From: CAVQJU01 sp963712905
GTDB lineage: Bacteria; Acidobacteriota; Vicinamibacteria; Vicinamibacterales; CAVVIG01
Direction: 5' to 3'
Assembly: GCA_963712905.1 (NCBI GenBank)
Contig: CAVQJU010000001.1
Coordinates: 1 to 64,000, forward strand
DNA: 64,000 bases
Shown: piece after piece, positions 46,426 to 57,500 of the stretch
Layout of the letters: each line of letters starts with the position of its first letter
Numbering within the stretch: position 1 is the first letter of the stretch
Notes under the pieces: generated by a model
What the model was told of the DNA's origin: nothing
The model's database searches: none
Seen by the model: the letters and a program-made list of their open reading frames with translations, nothing else
Made by a program: the position numbers and the translations under genes

Positions 46426-47870
46426 TCATCGCGGCGAGGCCGGCGGCGGGCCTTCAAATCCCAGCGCCCGCCGCGCGAAGTCGTTGACGAACACCTGGTG
46501 CGGATCCACCGAGGAGCAATGCGCGCGGAACCGCGGAAGCGCCGGGTACAGTGCCGCGAGGTCGCCGGCGCCCAGCGGGCAGATCTTGCCCCAGTGCGGC
46601 CGTGCACCGTACGCGAAGGCCATCGCGGCCGCGAGGAATCCGGCCATCCTGAGGAAGGGCGCACGATCGCGCTGATACGTAATCAGGCTCACCGCGTACC
46701 ATGGACCGGCTTCCCCGCCGGTCATTGAGATCAAGGTGTCGTCGGCGAGGACGCGGCGGATCGTGATCGGGTAGTCGTGCACGTAGCTGGCAGAGAGAGC
46801 GCGCGCTTCGGCCGCGACGTCGCGCCCGAAATCGTCGTCGGCGAGGCCGTCTGGCATCGCGGGAGATTCTCCGCCGCACCAGCGAAGCACCCACTCGACG
46901 AACTGAGTGGCATGGCGCAGGTGCGGCGCCGGTACGAAGAGCTCCATTTCGACGTGCCGATAGAGATCGTGGCGCATCCGGAGCAGATGATGCGAACGGT
47001 CGATGACGCGCTTGCCAGACCCGGTGATGACCGGAAACACGCGCCGATAGAATGCGCGGATGCCCGCCGGCGTGTGCGCGTACCCGGCGAGCAGCCTGAC
47101 GACGCCGTTCATCACCACGTCCACGCCCAGGAAACGGAAGAACACCCGATCGAGCAGCGCCGAGACGCCAGGCCGGCCGCCGGAGCCAGGTTCGACCGGA
47201 CGCCGCAACTGCGCGAGCCAGGTCCACGACCAGGGAATCAGGTAGAACTGCTGGCGCGGATACTCCCGTTCGCAATCGAGCACCTGATCGAGGCGCTCGA
47301 ACCATTGCAGGCGCTCGTCGATCAGGTAGTCCGGCACGATCGGCATCCTGACCGATAGCACGATCCCCGCACACCCGAGCGCGCATCTGGCCGCGAGCAG
47401 CGCATCCCCGCCGTCCCACTCGTACACCCGCGCCCGGCCGTCGCGCGGGTCGTAGGCCGCGACGCTCACCCGCAGCGGATAGTGAGACAGGCTCGAGGGC
47501 CCGGATCCGTGCGTCGCGGTGGCGATCGCCCCGGCGATCGTCTGTTTGCCGATGATGCCGTAGGTCGGAAGGGTGTACCCGTGCGGACGGAGGTAGTCGA
47601 GCGACCGCGTCGATGGTGCAGCCTCCCTCGATCTCCACGCACACGCTCCCATCGTCGAGCGTTTCGAATCGCGACCCTGTCCAGGTGACGGAGATCCAGC
47701 GCGGTGAACGGGGCGACGGCCGCCTGGCTCCAGGAGTGGAGACCGCCGAACGCCCGGATGCCGCTGCCACGCCACTGGTCGAGGCAGGCGAGGACGCCGT
47801 TCCGGTCCGCCGGCGTCAACACGCGGGCCGGCTCGAAACGCACGTTTCGACCGAAATTGTGCAGGGTCAT
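46426..47870 (-). CDS. FAD-binding sugar-lactone-oxidase-like oxidoreductase, two frameshifts
   Basis: The protein starts at 47870 (MTLHNFGRNVRFEPARVLTPADRNGVLACL, then GLHSWSQAAVAP). It continues one frame on as LDDGSVCVEIEGGCTID, and one more as LDYLRPHGYTLPTYGIIGKQTIAGA to the stop at 46426. The 1445-base span is two over a multiple of three, so two single extra bases near 47680 and 47610 explain it; restored length is 480 residues. IEGGCT, GIIGKQTIAGAIATATHGSG and the C-terminal RPHWGKICPLGAGDLAALYP (as in D-arabinono-lactone and L-gulonolactone oxidases, HWGK) define the VAO-type FAD family. It is divergent from the PhoD operon with 53 bases between. Confidence 0.75.
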
Positions 47871-47923
47871 CCGAATGCCTGAGCTATGCTTCGCCTGTTT
47901 GCCGCGTATGTAACGGACAGGCC

Positions 47924-50037
47924 ATGGCCGATCTCATTGTCGGGCACACCACCGCGAACACAACCCGGATCTGGGTACGGGTGAGAAACGCGCCGCAACC
48001 TGCCGGATCGAAGTCACGGCGCACGGCGAGCCGGCGGGACGGCATCAGGACATCGCACTCACGGGCGACGCCGACTATACCGGTACCGTCGATTTCGACG
48101 GGCTTTCGCCCGACACCGAATACGCCGTCACCGCGACGTTCACTCCGAAACCGGGCCAGCAGGCGTACGGGCGAGTTCGCACGATGAAGCGGCCGGCTGA
48201 CGGCGAGCCGTTTTCGTTCAGCTTCGTGCTCTCCAGCTGCAACCTGCCGGTGGTACGCATCAACACATTCCTCGCGTTTCTGCTCGCGGCCGGCGGCACC
48301 GCAGCGGCGAACTACTCGCTCGACGTGGACGTGGATCGCTGGAAGTTTCCACAGTTCGTCTTCCTGCGCCGTCTTCTGAGAGCGCCGCTACGGTGGGTCT
48401 TGCAGTTGGTCGCGTGGTTCGTCAACAAGGCGACCGATCTCAAGCAGCCCGGCCAGCCTTTTCTCAGAAGTCCGTTCCTGAAACTGGCGGCGGTCTTCGA
48501 CGCGACGTGGCTCGAAGTGGAAACGCTCGAAGCGGACCCGAAGGCTACCTGGGTGTCACTGCCCGATGTCGGTGACATCGTGTGGACGTCAAGCGGCAGG
48601 GGAGTCGTTGCCTGTGCGTGTGAAGGTGTCCAACCCGCGCGGACGCCCAAGCGGGCCCGGTTCGTGATCGCGCACGTCGAGGGCACCTTGGCGGCCGACG
48701 AGCGCCTGTTCAAGCGTCCGATGAACGCGAAGGAAACCGAGCAGACGCTGGTCGGCCGCGTCTCTGCCGCTGCGCCGCACTGCAGCTGGTACGCCGACAC
48801 GCCGTCGTTCTTTCTTCATGCCGGCGACCAGATCTACTACGACTTTCCGAAGGCGGATCGCGAGCCGGACACGGATGAATACCGGCTTGCCTACCGCGAG
48901 GCCTGGTTCGACGATGCCGCCAACCGCTACCTGCTGTCGCACTGGCCGCACTACATGACGCTCGACGATCACGAGATCGCCGATCAGTTTGCGCGCGACT
49001 TCACTCCGCCGAACGAGAAGTTCACTCCCGACCAGTACCGCGAGGCCGCCACAGTGGCGTATCGCGAGTATGTCCATTCCAGGAACCCGTCTTCGCCGCC
49101 AGCCACCGGGTCCGATGGGCGGCCGGTCGAACGTTTCTGGTACACGTTCGAGAAGAGCGGCGCGAAGTTCTTCGTCCTGGATACCCGCATGCAACGTTTG
49201 GATGACCCGGAGAAGAGACCGAGCAAGAAGAGCCAGATCATCGACGAGGAGCAGATGACGGCTCTGCTCAGGTGGATGACCGCGTATCGCCAGGATCTCA
49301 AGTTCGTCGTGACGAGCGTGCCGTTCGTCGCCGAAATCAACGAAGCCGGCGCTGAAGAGGTCATCACCTGGAACAAGCGGGCCGGCCCGAAGACGGCGCC
49401 GGACGGGCCGTCGCAGCGGAAAGGGAATCCCGCCAACGACAAGTGGAGCGCGGAACGATTCAGCCGGCAGCGCGATCGGATCATCGACCACATCGCCGGG
49501 AACAACATCGAACGCCTGGTCTTCCTGACCGGCGACATGCACTGCTGCTATCACGCGACCATGCAGGTCGGCGAGCGTGAGCAGCGAACGGTCGGCTCGA
49601 AGTACGACTCGATCACGGTGCACGAGCTCGCAGCCGGCCCCGTCAACCAGCTGCAGCTCGGCGAGGTCAAGGAATTCAATACGCGCCATGCCGGCCGGAC
49701 CCTGAGCGGCATTCCGTACGAGAGCCTGATGGACCGGTTTCACAGCGAGGTCAACGGCGTCCTGTACCTCGGCGTGAGGTACGAGCAGCGCGAACGCGTG
49801 TCCTGTACCGACCCGCTCGTGGTTCCCGAGGTGGAATGGAACGTCATCCGGACGCTCACCGACAACGGGCCAGCCGCCTGGGGTCCGCAGTCGCCCGCCG
49901 CGGCAGGGAGGCCCGGGCGCACGTCCGCGGCCCCGCTGGTTCCCGAAGCCGTGCGTCAGGGTGAACCGACGATGGGCGGCCGCATCAGGTTCGTGACGAA
50001 GAGGAGCCCGGGCGATCTGTGCCCGTGGCCGTCGTAA
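47924..50037 (+). CDS. PhoD-like metallophosphatase, one frameshift near the N terminus
   Basis: From the ATG at 47924, MADLIVGHTTANTTRIWVR passes at about 47982 into the frame GEKRAATCRIEVTAHGEPAG...LSPDTEYAVTATFTPKP, the PhoD N-terminal beta domain, and on to 50037. One G missing from a GGG run accounts for it; restored length is 704 residues. Metal-binding motifs are FLHAGDQIYYDFP, LDDHEIADQF and LTGDMHCCYHATM. An insert of about 100 residues (DRWKFPQFVFLRRLLR...KATDLKQP) follows the LSSCN motif. PhoD enzymes cleave phosphodiesters or monoesters and are usually exported, but no signal peptide is seen. Its TAA shares a base with the next ATG. Confidence 0.75.
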
Positions 50038-53000
50038 TGGCGCAACACTTTCAGGCGATCGTGATCGGCACCGGGTTCGGGGGCGCGGTGACCGCGTGCC
50101 GGCTGGCCGAAGCGGGGTTCGACGTCTGCGTGCTCGAACGGGGCCGCCGCTACGGCCGCGACGATTTCCCCCGTTATCCAACCGAAGATCTCTTCGGGAC
50201 CGACAACCAGCAGCCAGGGAACTTTGCGCCGCCGCCGGATTTCTCGCGCTGGCTCTGGAGCCGGGACCAGGGCATCTACGACGTCAAGGATTTGAACGAC
50301 GCGGTGTCGATCCAGGCGGCCGGCTACGGCGGCGGATCGCTCATCTACGCCAACGTGCACCTGCGGCCGCCGCACCAGGTGTTCGAGACCGAGTGGCCCG
50401 AGGCATACCGCCGCCGCCGGCTGGATCCGTACTTCGACCTGGCCGCCTTCATGCTGCGCGTCTCGCTGACGCCGAAGCAACTGGCGAAGACCCGGCAGAT
50501 GCAGCGGGCCGCCGAGACGCTGCACCCGGGCGGCGCCGATCACTGGTTCCGGACGCCGCTGGCGATCGATTTCGACGGCGATCACAAGTGCGAGTTTCTC
50601 GCCCGCTGCTGTCTCGGCTGCGAGGTGCAGGCCAAGAACACGCTCGACATGAACTACCTCGCCCTCGCCGAACGTCCGCGGCAGCCGGGCGGCAAGCCCG
50701 CCGAGGTCCGCACGCTCGCGGAGGTCGCCTGCATCGAGCACGACGGGAAAGTGTTCTCGGTCACATACAACGACCTGCTGTTCCGGCCCGAGGGCGGGAC
50801 CGGAAAATACCAGTCAGTGACTCTGACCGCCGACTACGTCTTCCTCTGCGCCGGCGCGCTCAACACGACCGAACTGCTGATGAGACACCCGAAGCTGTTC
50901 GGCAAGCCGTCCGTCGACGACACGCCGCTCGGCTCCCACTACTTCCCGAACGCCGACTCGCTGGGTGCCGTCTTCAACTGCGATCTGCCGCACGAGGCTG
51001 ACTACGGGCCGACGATCACGTCGGCCGTGCTCTTCCAGAGGACGGCGACGGGAGACTTCGCGACGTCGCTGGACTTCCTCGACGGCCGGCTGGTGCGCGG
51101 CACGCGTCCGCCTCCCGCAGCCGGTGACCGCGTCCGAGGGACGACGTCGGGGACGACGGCCATCCTGTCGCACTCGCCGGTGCTCGACTGGGGACGGTGG
51201 GAGGATGGGCGGGCGGCCGGAACGCTGGTCATCGCCGGCATCGACGGCCGCGGCTTCATCGCCGGCGAACCGCTCGAGATCGGCAGCAACGCGACTGCAA
51301 CTGCGCGCGGCAGACAGATCGTCCACGACCACTGGTTCCTGCTGCAGGACGGCGGCTACCCGCCGAATCTCGAGCCGCTCGTCGGCATCTTCAAGAGCCC
51401 GCTCTGGATGCGCCGGAACCGCTTCGTCGAGTTCGCGGGCGCGAAAGCGCCGCCCCCGCAGCGGCGTCCGTCGGGCCAGCGGCTCATGGTCCAGTCGTTC
51501 GCGAACTCGTTCGGCGGCACGTCCCGATCGGCCGGGTCGGGCGGCGTGTTCGAACGGGCGTTCGGCTCGGAGCGCCTGCGGGCGACCGCGCTCGTCAGCC
51601 AGCAGTTCAGCGACTTCCTGCCGCCGTGGTTTACCGAGGCGCTGGAGAAAGACAAGAAAGAAGTGCTGGAGTGGGCGGCGGCGCTCGCCCTGCCGATGCT
51701 CGGCCGCATCCTGAACGTGCTCTCGCAGACGGTCAGCGAGCGCCTGAATTCGGCGCAGCTGCCGGAACTGCCCGGCGTCAACGTCGACGCGAACAAGAAG
51801 CAGGTGCTGATTCGCGGCATGCTGCGGCAGGGGCTGCAGATTCTCGCCGGCAGCGAGGCGGCCGTCGCCACCAAGGCGGTCGGCGCCATCCTCGATACCG
51901 ACGTCCTGACGCCGGCCGGCCTGCTCGATCTGTTCACCGATCTCCTGCTCTGGTCGCTGGCCTATGGCGCGGCCGAAGGCAACACGGCGATCGTCCTGAT
52001 CAACGGGCGCGATGTGTACCGCGGCCGCCTGCGGCTGACGCCGGACGGTTCCGGCGGCGACCCGCGCCTGACAGCGTGCCTGCCTCCTCGCGCGCTCGAC
52101 ACGACGAGCGTGATGCAGGAGCGCGTGCTCCGGAAGGTGGCGGCGGACGCCTGGCGCGGCGAGCTGCGCGTCAACCCGGCGTGGACGACGCTCGGCCGCC
52201 GGCTCACCGTGCACAGCCAGGGCGGTTGTCCAATGGGGCCGAAGGCCGAAACCGGGGTCACCGACGAGTGGGGCGAGGTCTACGGCTGCAAGGGCCTGTT
52301 CGTCATGGACGCCGCGGCGTTCCCGACGTCGGTGGGGGTCAATCCGTCGGCAACGATTGCCGCGGTGGCGGAATACAAGATCGAGCATTTCATTCGCGAG
52401 CACGGGCAGCCGCGAGACCGCGAGTGGACGGCGGGCGAGAAGACGGAAGCCGCCGCCTGGGTCGGCGCCCACCGCGCGGATCTCGATCCGTTGAACGACC
52501 GCAAGTTCACGCCGAACCTCGAGCCGCGCTTCGACGTGCTCGGGCTGACCTTCAACGAGACGATGACCGGAGCGTTCGAACAGTACGAGACGCCGCGCGA
52601 CCCCGAGCCGCTCGAGAACATCGAGAAAATCGACTCGGTGTTCAAAGACGCCGAAGATGCCGGCTTCCGGAACGGCGGGCAGATCGAAGTCAGGCTGACC
52701 GCGAAGACTGCCGATCTCGCGCGGCTAATCGCAGGCGGTGAAGCCGTCGAGACGCCGAAGATGTCGATCGCCGGCTGGATCTTCGACCCGAGGAACGACG
52801 TCGGGACGTCGCCGCCGTGGTATATCGAGTCTGGCTTTCTGCAACTCTTTGCGAGACCGGTGACGGCGGAGACTGGCGGTCGCACTCGCTACTTCCATTA
52901 CGCGCTGACGTTCGAGGTTCACGGAGAGCCCATGGAGCTCGTCGGCATCAAGGTCCTTCGGAATTCACCGGGCCTGGACGCGTGGAGCGACACCTCGACG

Positions 53001-53249
53001 GTGTACTTCGAACTGCGGCGCCGGGGGAAGACCGTGGGACGGGGAATCCTGAGGGTGCCGCTCGAGACGTTCCTGCGTGACCAGCTGCCGAGCATCCTGA
53101 TCAGCGGCACGAGCGACACCGCGAGGAGGAGCTGGGCGCTCGGGGCGTTCTACAAATTCTTCATGACTGAGCTGGCCCACGTCTACGCGAGCCGGGCCGA
53201 GGCGATCAGGAAGATGCTCGCGCATCTCCTGACCGACATCCATGTCTGA
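50037..53249 (+). CDS. GMC-type (cholesterol-oxidase-like) FAD oxidoreductase with long C-terminal extension
   Basis: The 1070-residue flavoprotein starts at the ATG at 50037 (TAATG with the PhoD stop). FAD binding is FQAIVIGTGFGGAVTACRLAEAG. Further family motifs are GYGGGSLIYANVHLRPP, CCLGCEVQAKNTLDMNYL, the active-site HSQGGCPMG and VNPSATIAAVAEYKIEHF. Residues from about 830 form an added beta-rich domain (LGLTFNETMTGAFEQYE, SIAGWIFDP, STVYFELRRRGKTVGRG). Similar extensions occur in GMC enzymes fused or paired with hydrolases. A middle insert near 500-620 is helical. No signal peptide. It probably oxidises a sterol-like or long-chain alcohol; the substrate is inference. Confidence 0.85.
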   Translation: MAQHFQAIVIGTGFGGAVTACRLAEAGFDVCVLERGRRYGRDDFPRYPTEDLFGTDNQQPGNFAPPPDFSRWLWSRDQGIYDVKDLNDAVSIQAAGYGGGSLIYANVHLRPPHQVFETEWPEAYRRRRLDPYFDLAAFMLRVSLTPKQLAKTRQMQRAAETLHPGGADHWFRTPLAIDFDGDHKCEFLARCCLGCEVQAKNTLDMNYLALAERPRQPGGKPAEVRTLAEVACIEHDGKVFSVTYNDLLFRPEGGTGKYQSVTLTADYVFLCAGALNTTELLMRHPKLFGKPSVDDTPLGSHYFPNADSLGAVFNCDLPHEADYGPTITSAVLFQRTATGDFATSLDFLDGRLVRGTRPPPAAGDRVRGTTSGTTAILSHSPVLDWGRWEDGRAAGTLVIAGIDGRGFIAGEPLEIGSNATATARGRQIVHDHWFLLQDGGYPPNLEPLVGIFKSPLWMRRNRFVEFAGAKAPPPQRRPSGQRLMVQSFANSFGGTSRSAGSGGVFERAFGSERLRATALVSQQFSDFLPPWFTEALEKDKKEVLEWAAALALPMLGRILNVLSQTVSERLNSAQLPELPGVNVDANKKQVLIRGMLRQGLQILAGSEAAVATKAVGAILDTDVLTPAGLLDLFTDLLLWSLAYGAAEGNTAIVLINGRDVYRGRLRLTPDGSGGDPRLTACLPPRALDTTSVMQERVLRKVAADAWRGELRVNPAWTTLGRRLTVHSQGGCPMGPKAETGVTDEWGEVYGCKGLFVMDAAAFPTSVGVNPSATIAAVAEYKIEHFIREHGQPRDREWTAGEKTEAAAWVGAHRADLDPLNDRKFTPNLEPRFDVLGLTFNETMTGAFEQYETPRDPEPLENIEKIDSVFKDAEDAGFRNGGQIEVRLTAKTADLARLIAGGEAVETPKMSIAGWIFDPRNDVGTSPPWYIESGFLQLFARPVTAETGGRTRYFHYALTFEVHGEPMELVGIKVLRNSPGLDAWSDTSTVYFELRRRGKTVGRGILRVPLETFLRDQLPSILISGTSDTARRSWALGAFYKFFMTELAHVYASRAEAIRKMLAHLLTDIHV

Positions 53250-54531
53250 CACCGAGCGGTTCGAGATCGGCGAGAATCCGCGCCTGTTCCTCCACCACTA
53301 CACCCGCGCGACAGCGGCGCAGGTGGAGAAGCGGACGCCGGTGCTCCTGCTGCACGGCGCCAGCGCCAACCATCGCACGTTCCTCACCGGACACGACGGC
53401 GGCCTCGCGCACTGGCTGGCGCCGTACCGCGACGTCTGGATGCTCGATTGGCGGGGCAGTGGACTGGTGCTGGACGAGGAGTGCAACCAGGCCGCCCTCG
53501 AGCAACAGGGTGACCTGTTCAATTTCAACGAGGCTGCAGGCCGCGATCTCGAGATCGCGATCGAGTTCATTCGCGCGAAGTGCCAGGTCGAGAAGGTCTC
53601 CGCGCTGGGATTCTGCATGGGCGCGGCCGTGCTGTCCGAGGCCATTGCTCTCGGTGTCGGGAAGGCTGCCTGCCTCGACTACGTCGTGCTCATGACGCTC
53701 GGCCTGTTCTACGAGACGCCGATCGACGGCCGGCTGAAGGGCGAGGACCGGATTCTCGAGCGGCTGCGGGGCTTCCGGTTTTCGAACGGTAAATCGTTCG
53801 TGTCCGTCGACCCCCGGGTCGCCGAATCGAAGCTCGCGCTGAGAGCCGTGTGGCCGCCGGTGCTCGACAGCCTCTACCAGGACTGGCCGCCTGCGCTCAA
53901 ATCGCACGAGGACAAGCAGCCCGAACCAGGCAAGAAACTCGAGCTCGACCCGGTGCTCCACATGTGCAACCGCGTCAGCTTCATGTACGGTGCGCCGTAC
54001 TATGAAGGCAATCTCGTCAAGGCCATCCACGACGAACCGGCGCATGGCTCGACGTGTGTCCTCGAGGAGCTGTTCGGCGCCATCCCGCTGCACATGTACA
54101 TCAACGGCGCCCGCAACATCCGGCAGGGGCACGCGACGATCTACAACAAGGAAAAGGACTCGCGGCCCGACACCGCGTACGTCTCGTCAGAGGCCCAGGG
54201 TCGGTTCCGTTCTCTTTCTCGCCTGACGCTGATCACGGGCGCGCTGAACCGGCTGTGGCACCGGGACAGCATCGATCGCATGTACGAGTGGCTGAGGCGC
54301 GGCTCGCCGGAAGGCTCGGACAAAATCGAAAAGCACGTGATTCCGGGCTACGGGCACCAGGACTTGTTGTGGGGGACGAACGCCCCCAAAGACGTCTTCT
54401 GCCGGATCAAGAAAGGGCTCGGGATCGAGGATGATCAGTGCAAGGCCGGCAGCGCCGCCAGCGCTTCCCGGCAGCGCGCTGCCTCCCACGGCATGCCGAG
54501 CCGGGACGCGGCGGCTTCACCACGCCGGTAA
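53242..54531 (+). CDS. alpha/beta hydrolase with cysteine nucleophile (PhaC-like)
   Basis: The 429-residue protein overlaps the GMC gene by eight bases. VLLLHGASANHRTFL is the oxyanion loop and DVWMLDWRGSG follows. The nucleophile elbow is ALGFCMGAAVLSEA, with C125 in place of serine, as in polyhydroxyalkanoate synthases. The histidine is in PGYGHQDLLWG near the end. Such proteins accompany or are fused to GMC oxidoreductases and may act on the oxidised lipid. The last 97 bases overlap the end of the convergent cyclase gene, and the final 30 residues look non-conserved. Confidence 0.8.
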   Translation: MSDTERFEIGENPRLFLHHYTRATAAQVEKRTPVLLLHGASANHRTFLTGHDGGLAHWLAPYRDVWMLDWRGSGLVLDEECNQAALEQQGDLFNFNEAAGRDLEIAIEFIRAKCQVEKVSALGFCMGAAVLSEAIALGVGKAACLDYVVLMTLGLFYETPIDGRLKGEDRILERLRGFRFSNGKSFVSVDPRVAESKLALRAVWPPVLDSLYQDWPPALKSHEDKQPEPGKKLELDPVLHMCNRVSFMYGAPYYEGNLVKAIHDEPAHGSTCVLEELFGAIPLHMYINGARNIRQGHATIYNKEKDSRPDTAYVSSEAQGRFRSLSRLTLITGALNRLWHRDSIDRMYEWLRRGSPEGSDKIEKHVIPGYGHQDLLWGTNAPKDVFCRIKKGLGIEDDQCKAGSAASASRQRAASHGMPSRDAAASPRR

Positions 54532-57500
54532 CTGCGGCGGGCCGCCCCGATCGAGCCGGCCAGCCTCCAGTAGTCGCCGCGATGCAGCCGGTAGCGCGGC
54601 TCGCCGACGGGAAAACTCTTCTGGTAGCGCTGCAGGACCTGCAGGCACTTCCTGACAGCGTGCTTCCACTGCGGTGAGCGCTCCTCGTTCCAGGCGTCGA
54701 GCGCGACCGCGAGCAGCGACGAATACCCCTCCAGCGTGCTGTGCCCGATTGGACGGCGGACGCGCACCATCTGCGCAAGCCCCTCCTTCGCCGTGGCGCG
54801 CGCCGACCAGACGTCGCCGTTGCGCAGCTGCGCCAGCGCCAGGATGCCGAGCGTCGGGATGCGTTCGTTGAGCGCCGCCGTTTCGCCGAGGCACTCGAGG
54901 CCCGCCTGCAGCTGGCTCACGGCCTCGCGCGCGTTGCCGCTGCGCAGGGCGCACAGGGCTAGGAACCGGAACGCCCACGCCTGGTGCTGACGGTTGCCCG
55001 TCTCGCCCGCGCGGTCCCGCAGGCTGCGCGCGGCGTCGTACGCCGCGCTGTCGTGCGAGCGGTAGTGGCTCATCCAGAACCGCACCGCCTGGGCGTTGGT
55101 CCAGTTGACCCGGTCGTCCATCGGTTCGCAGAGCTCCTGACAGCGCTCGGCGCTGCGTTCGGCGGACGGCCAGTCGCCGATGCCGACGTAGTACAAGCAG
55201 CTGATCATGTGGGCGTACGCCTGGGCGGCCTGCTCGTGGGCGGCCTCGGCCATGACGATCGATCGCTGCAGGATGCGTTCGCCGATGCGCCGCAGGCCGG
55301 CGATGCTCAGGATCCCGCCGAGCTCGGTCGAGGCGCCGGCGAGCACCGCCGACGGCCCCCGTGAGGACGCACAGGCGACGGCGCTGACGCTGTCGCAGAT
55401 CATGCCGAGCATGTCGTTGTTGAAATAGCAGACTTCCGCGCTGTGCCGGTACGCGCGCGCGATGTCGAGCGCCGGCGAGGTGTCCGTCGTCCGCCACGAG
55501 ACAGGGAGCACCTCGTTCAGCTGCAGCCGGCACAGATGCCCGGTGGCCTGCGCGACGAGCCCGAGCGACGCGTGCGAGCGCAACCGCCCGGCGAGCTTCA
55601 GCGCCTGGTGCGCCGCCGCGCTGCGCGATTCGAGCTGGCCCATGCCGTGGCGCGCGTCGGCCACCTGGCGGAACCACCGAATCCGATCGGCCAGGGCGGC
55701 GCCTGTTTCGTTCTCTTTTTCGAGCTGGATGCACGCCACCAGCAGCCGGTTCGCTTCTTCGAACGCGCCCGCGGCAAGGGCCTGCGAGGCGGCGCGGTCC
55801 GAGAATTCGATCGCGCGGCGAGGGACCTCGGCGTGAGACCAGTGGTGCGCCAGAAGCGCGACGTCCTGGCGCACGTCGGAACGCCGCTCACGCTCGATCG
55901 TCTCGGCCGCTCGCCGGTGCAGATCGCGGCGCTGCTCGCGCGTCAGCTGTTCGTACGTCACCTCGCGGATGAGCGCATGGGGGAACACGAAGCTCCGCTC
56001 GATTTCACCGGGTGCGATCAGCTGCCGCTCGGTCAGGCTCGCGAGGATGGCGTCGAGCGGCTTCCCGTGCGGATCCCCGGGATACACACCCTCCAGCAGA
56101 TCGACGGTGAAGCCGTCGCCGATGACGCTCGCGGCCTTCAGCGCGAGGTCGTCCGACGGCGGCAGGGCGTCAAGTCGGCTGGCAATCAGGCTTCGCACCG
56201 TGACCGGCACGGCGTCGGTGCGACCCGACGGCGGCCGCGCGGGCGGGACGTCCGCGAACTCCCGCTGGCGTGAATCCGTCGTCAGCAGCAGCGCGTACTC
56301 GCGGGCGAACAGCGGATTGCCGACCGCGCGTTTCGTGATCTCGTCGATCACCGCGGGATCCGCCGACTGATCGCCGAGCACGCGTTCGACCAGCGACCCG
56401 ATCGCGGCCGGGCGCAGGGGCGTCAGCTTCATCTCCGTGAACGGTTCGAGCCGCCGGAGCGTGCCAAGCTCCTGGACGTCAACCGAAGGACGCGAGGTCA
56501 GGACGATGCACGCGGACGGGTAGTCCTGCGCGACCCGGAGCAGCAGCCGCCACGACGCAGAGTCCATCCAGTGACAATCCTCGAGCACGAGCAGAAACCG
56601 GTTGCCCGCCCGGGACGCGATGATCTCGCTCAGGAGGCTCGACGTGGCGTCGGCGCGCGCCTGCCCGGAAATACTCTGGGTGAGCGGTGTTTCGTCGAGG
56701 AACCCCGGCATCACCGCGTTGACGAGCGGCGCGAGCTGCGGGTGCCGGATGTCGCCCAGGGCCGCCCGGCGGGCTGACTGGGAGATCTGATCGGGCGCCG
56801 CCGGCAGGTTCAGGAGCGAGGCGAACACCGGCCGCCACGCGACGTACGGCACGTCGAGCTCGACCGAGCCCGCGCCTCCTGCCAGGCAGGCGATACGCCG
56901 TCGCGCCGCCGCCTGTCGCAGATACTGGACGAGCGCCGTCTTGCCGAGCCCCGCCTCGCCGACGAGCCACAGCACGGTCCCGCTCCCGGTTTCGAACCGG
57001 TCGAGGCACTGATCGAGCGTGCCCTGTTCGTCTTCCCGGCCAAACAGCACGTCGGCGGCGTCGTCAACGGCAGCGGCATCGCGGACCCGGAAGGACCGCA
57101 GCGGCCATCTCAGACCCTTGAGGGCGAGCGGTCGTTCGGGCGCGAGGCTCACGCTGCGCCGGACACGGTCGGCGACTTCTTCGGTGCACAGCATGCCGCT
57201 GCCGGCCGCTTCCATCAGCCGTCCGGCGATGTGCATGAAGCGGCCCACCGCCCAATAGTGGCGGCGCTGCGGCCCGCCGAGCGTCATGCAGACACCGGGA
57301 CCGGCCGCGACGCCAATCGAGCAGCCGATGCCCAGGCGGGCGAGCTCGGCCTGGATCGCCAGGCCGGCGCGAACCGCTCGGAGCGCGTCGTCGGCGTGCG
57401 CGTCGTGCGGCATGCCGAGGCACAGCGTGAACACCAGTCCCTTGTCGTCGAGCAGCAGCGCTCCGGTGGACCCCGTGTATGGGCGCAACGCGGTGTGAAG

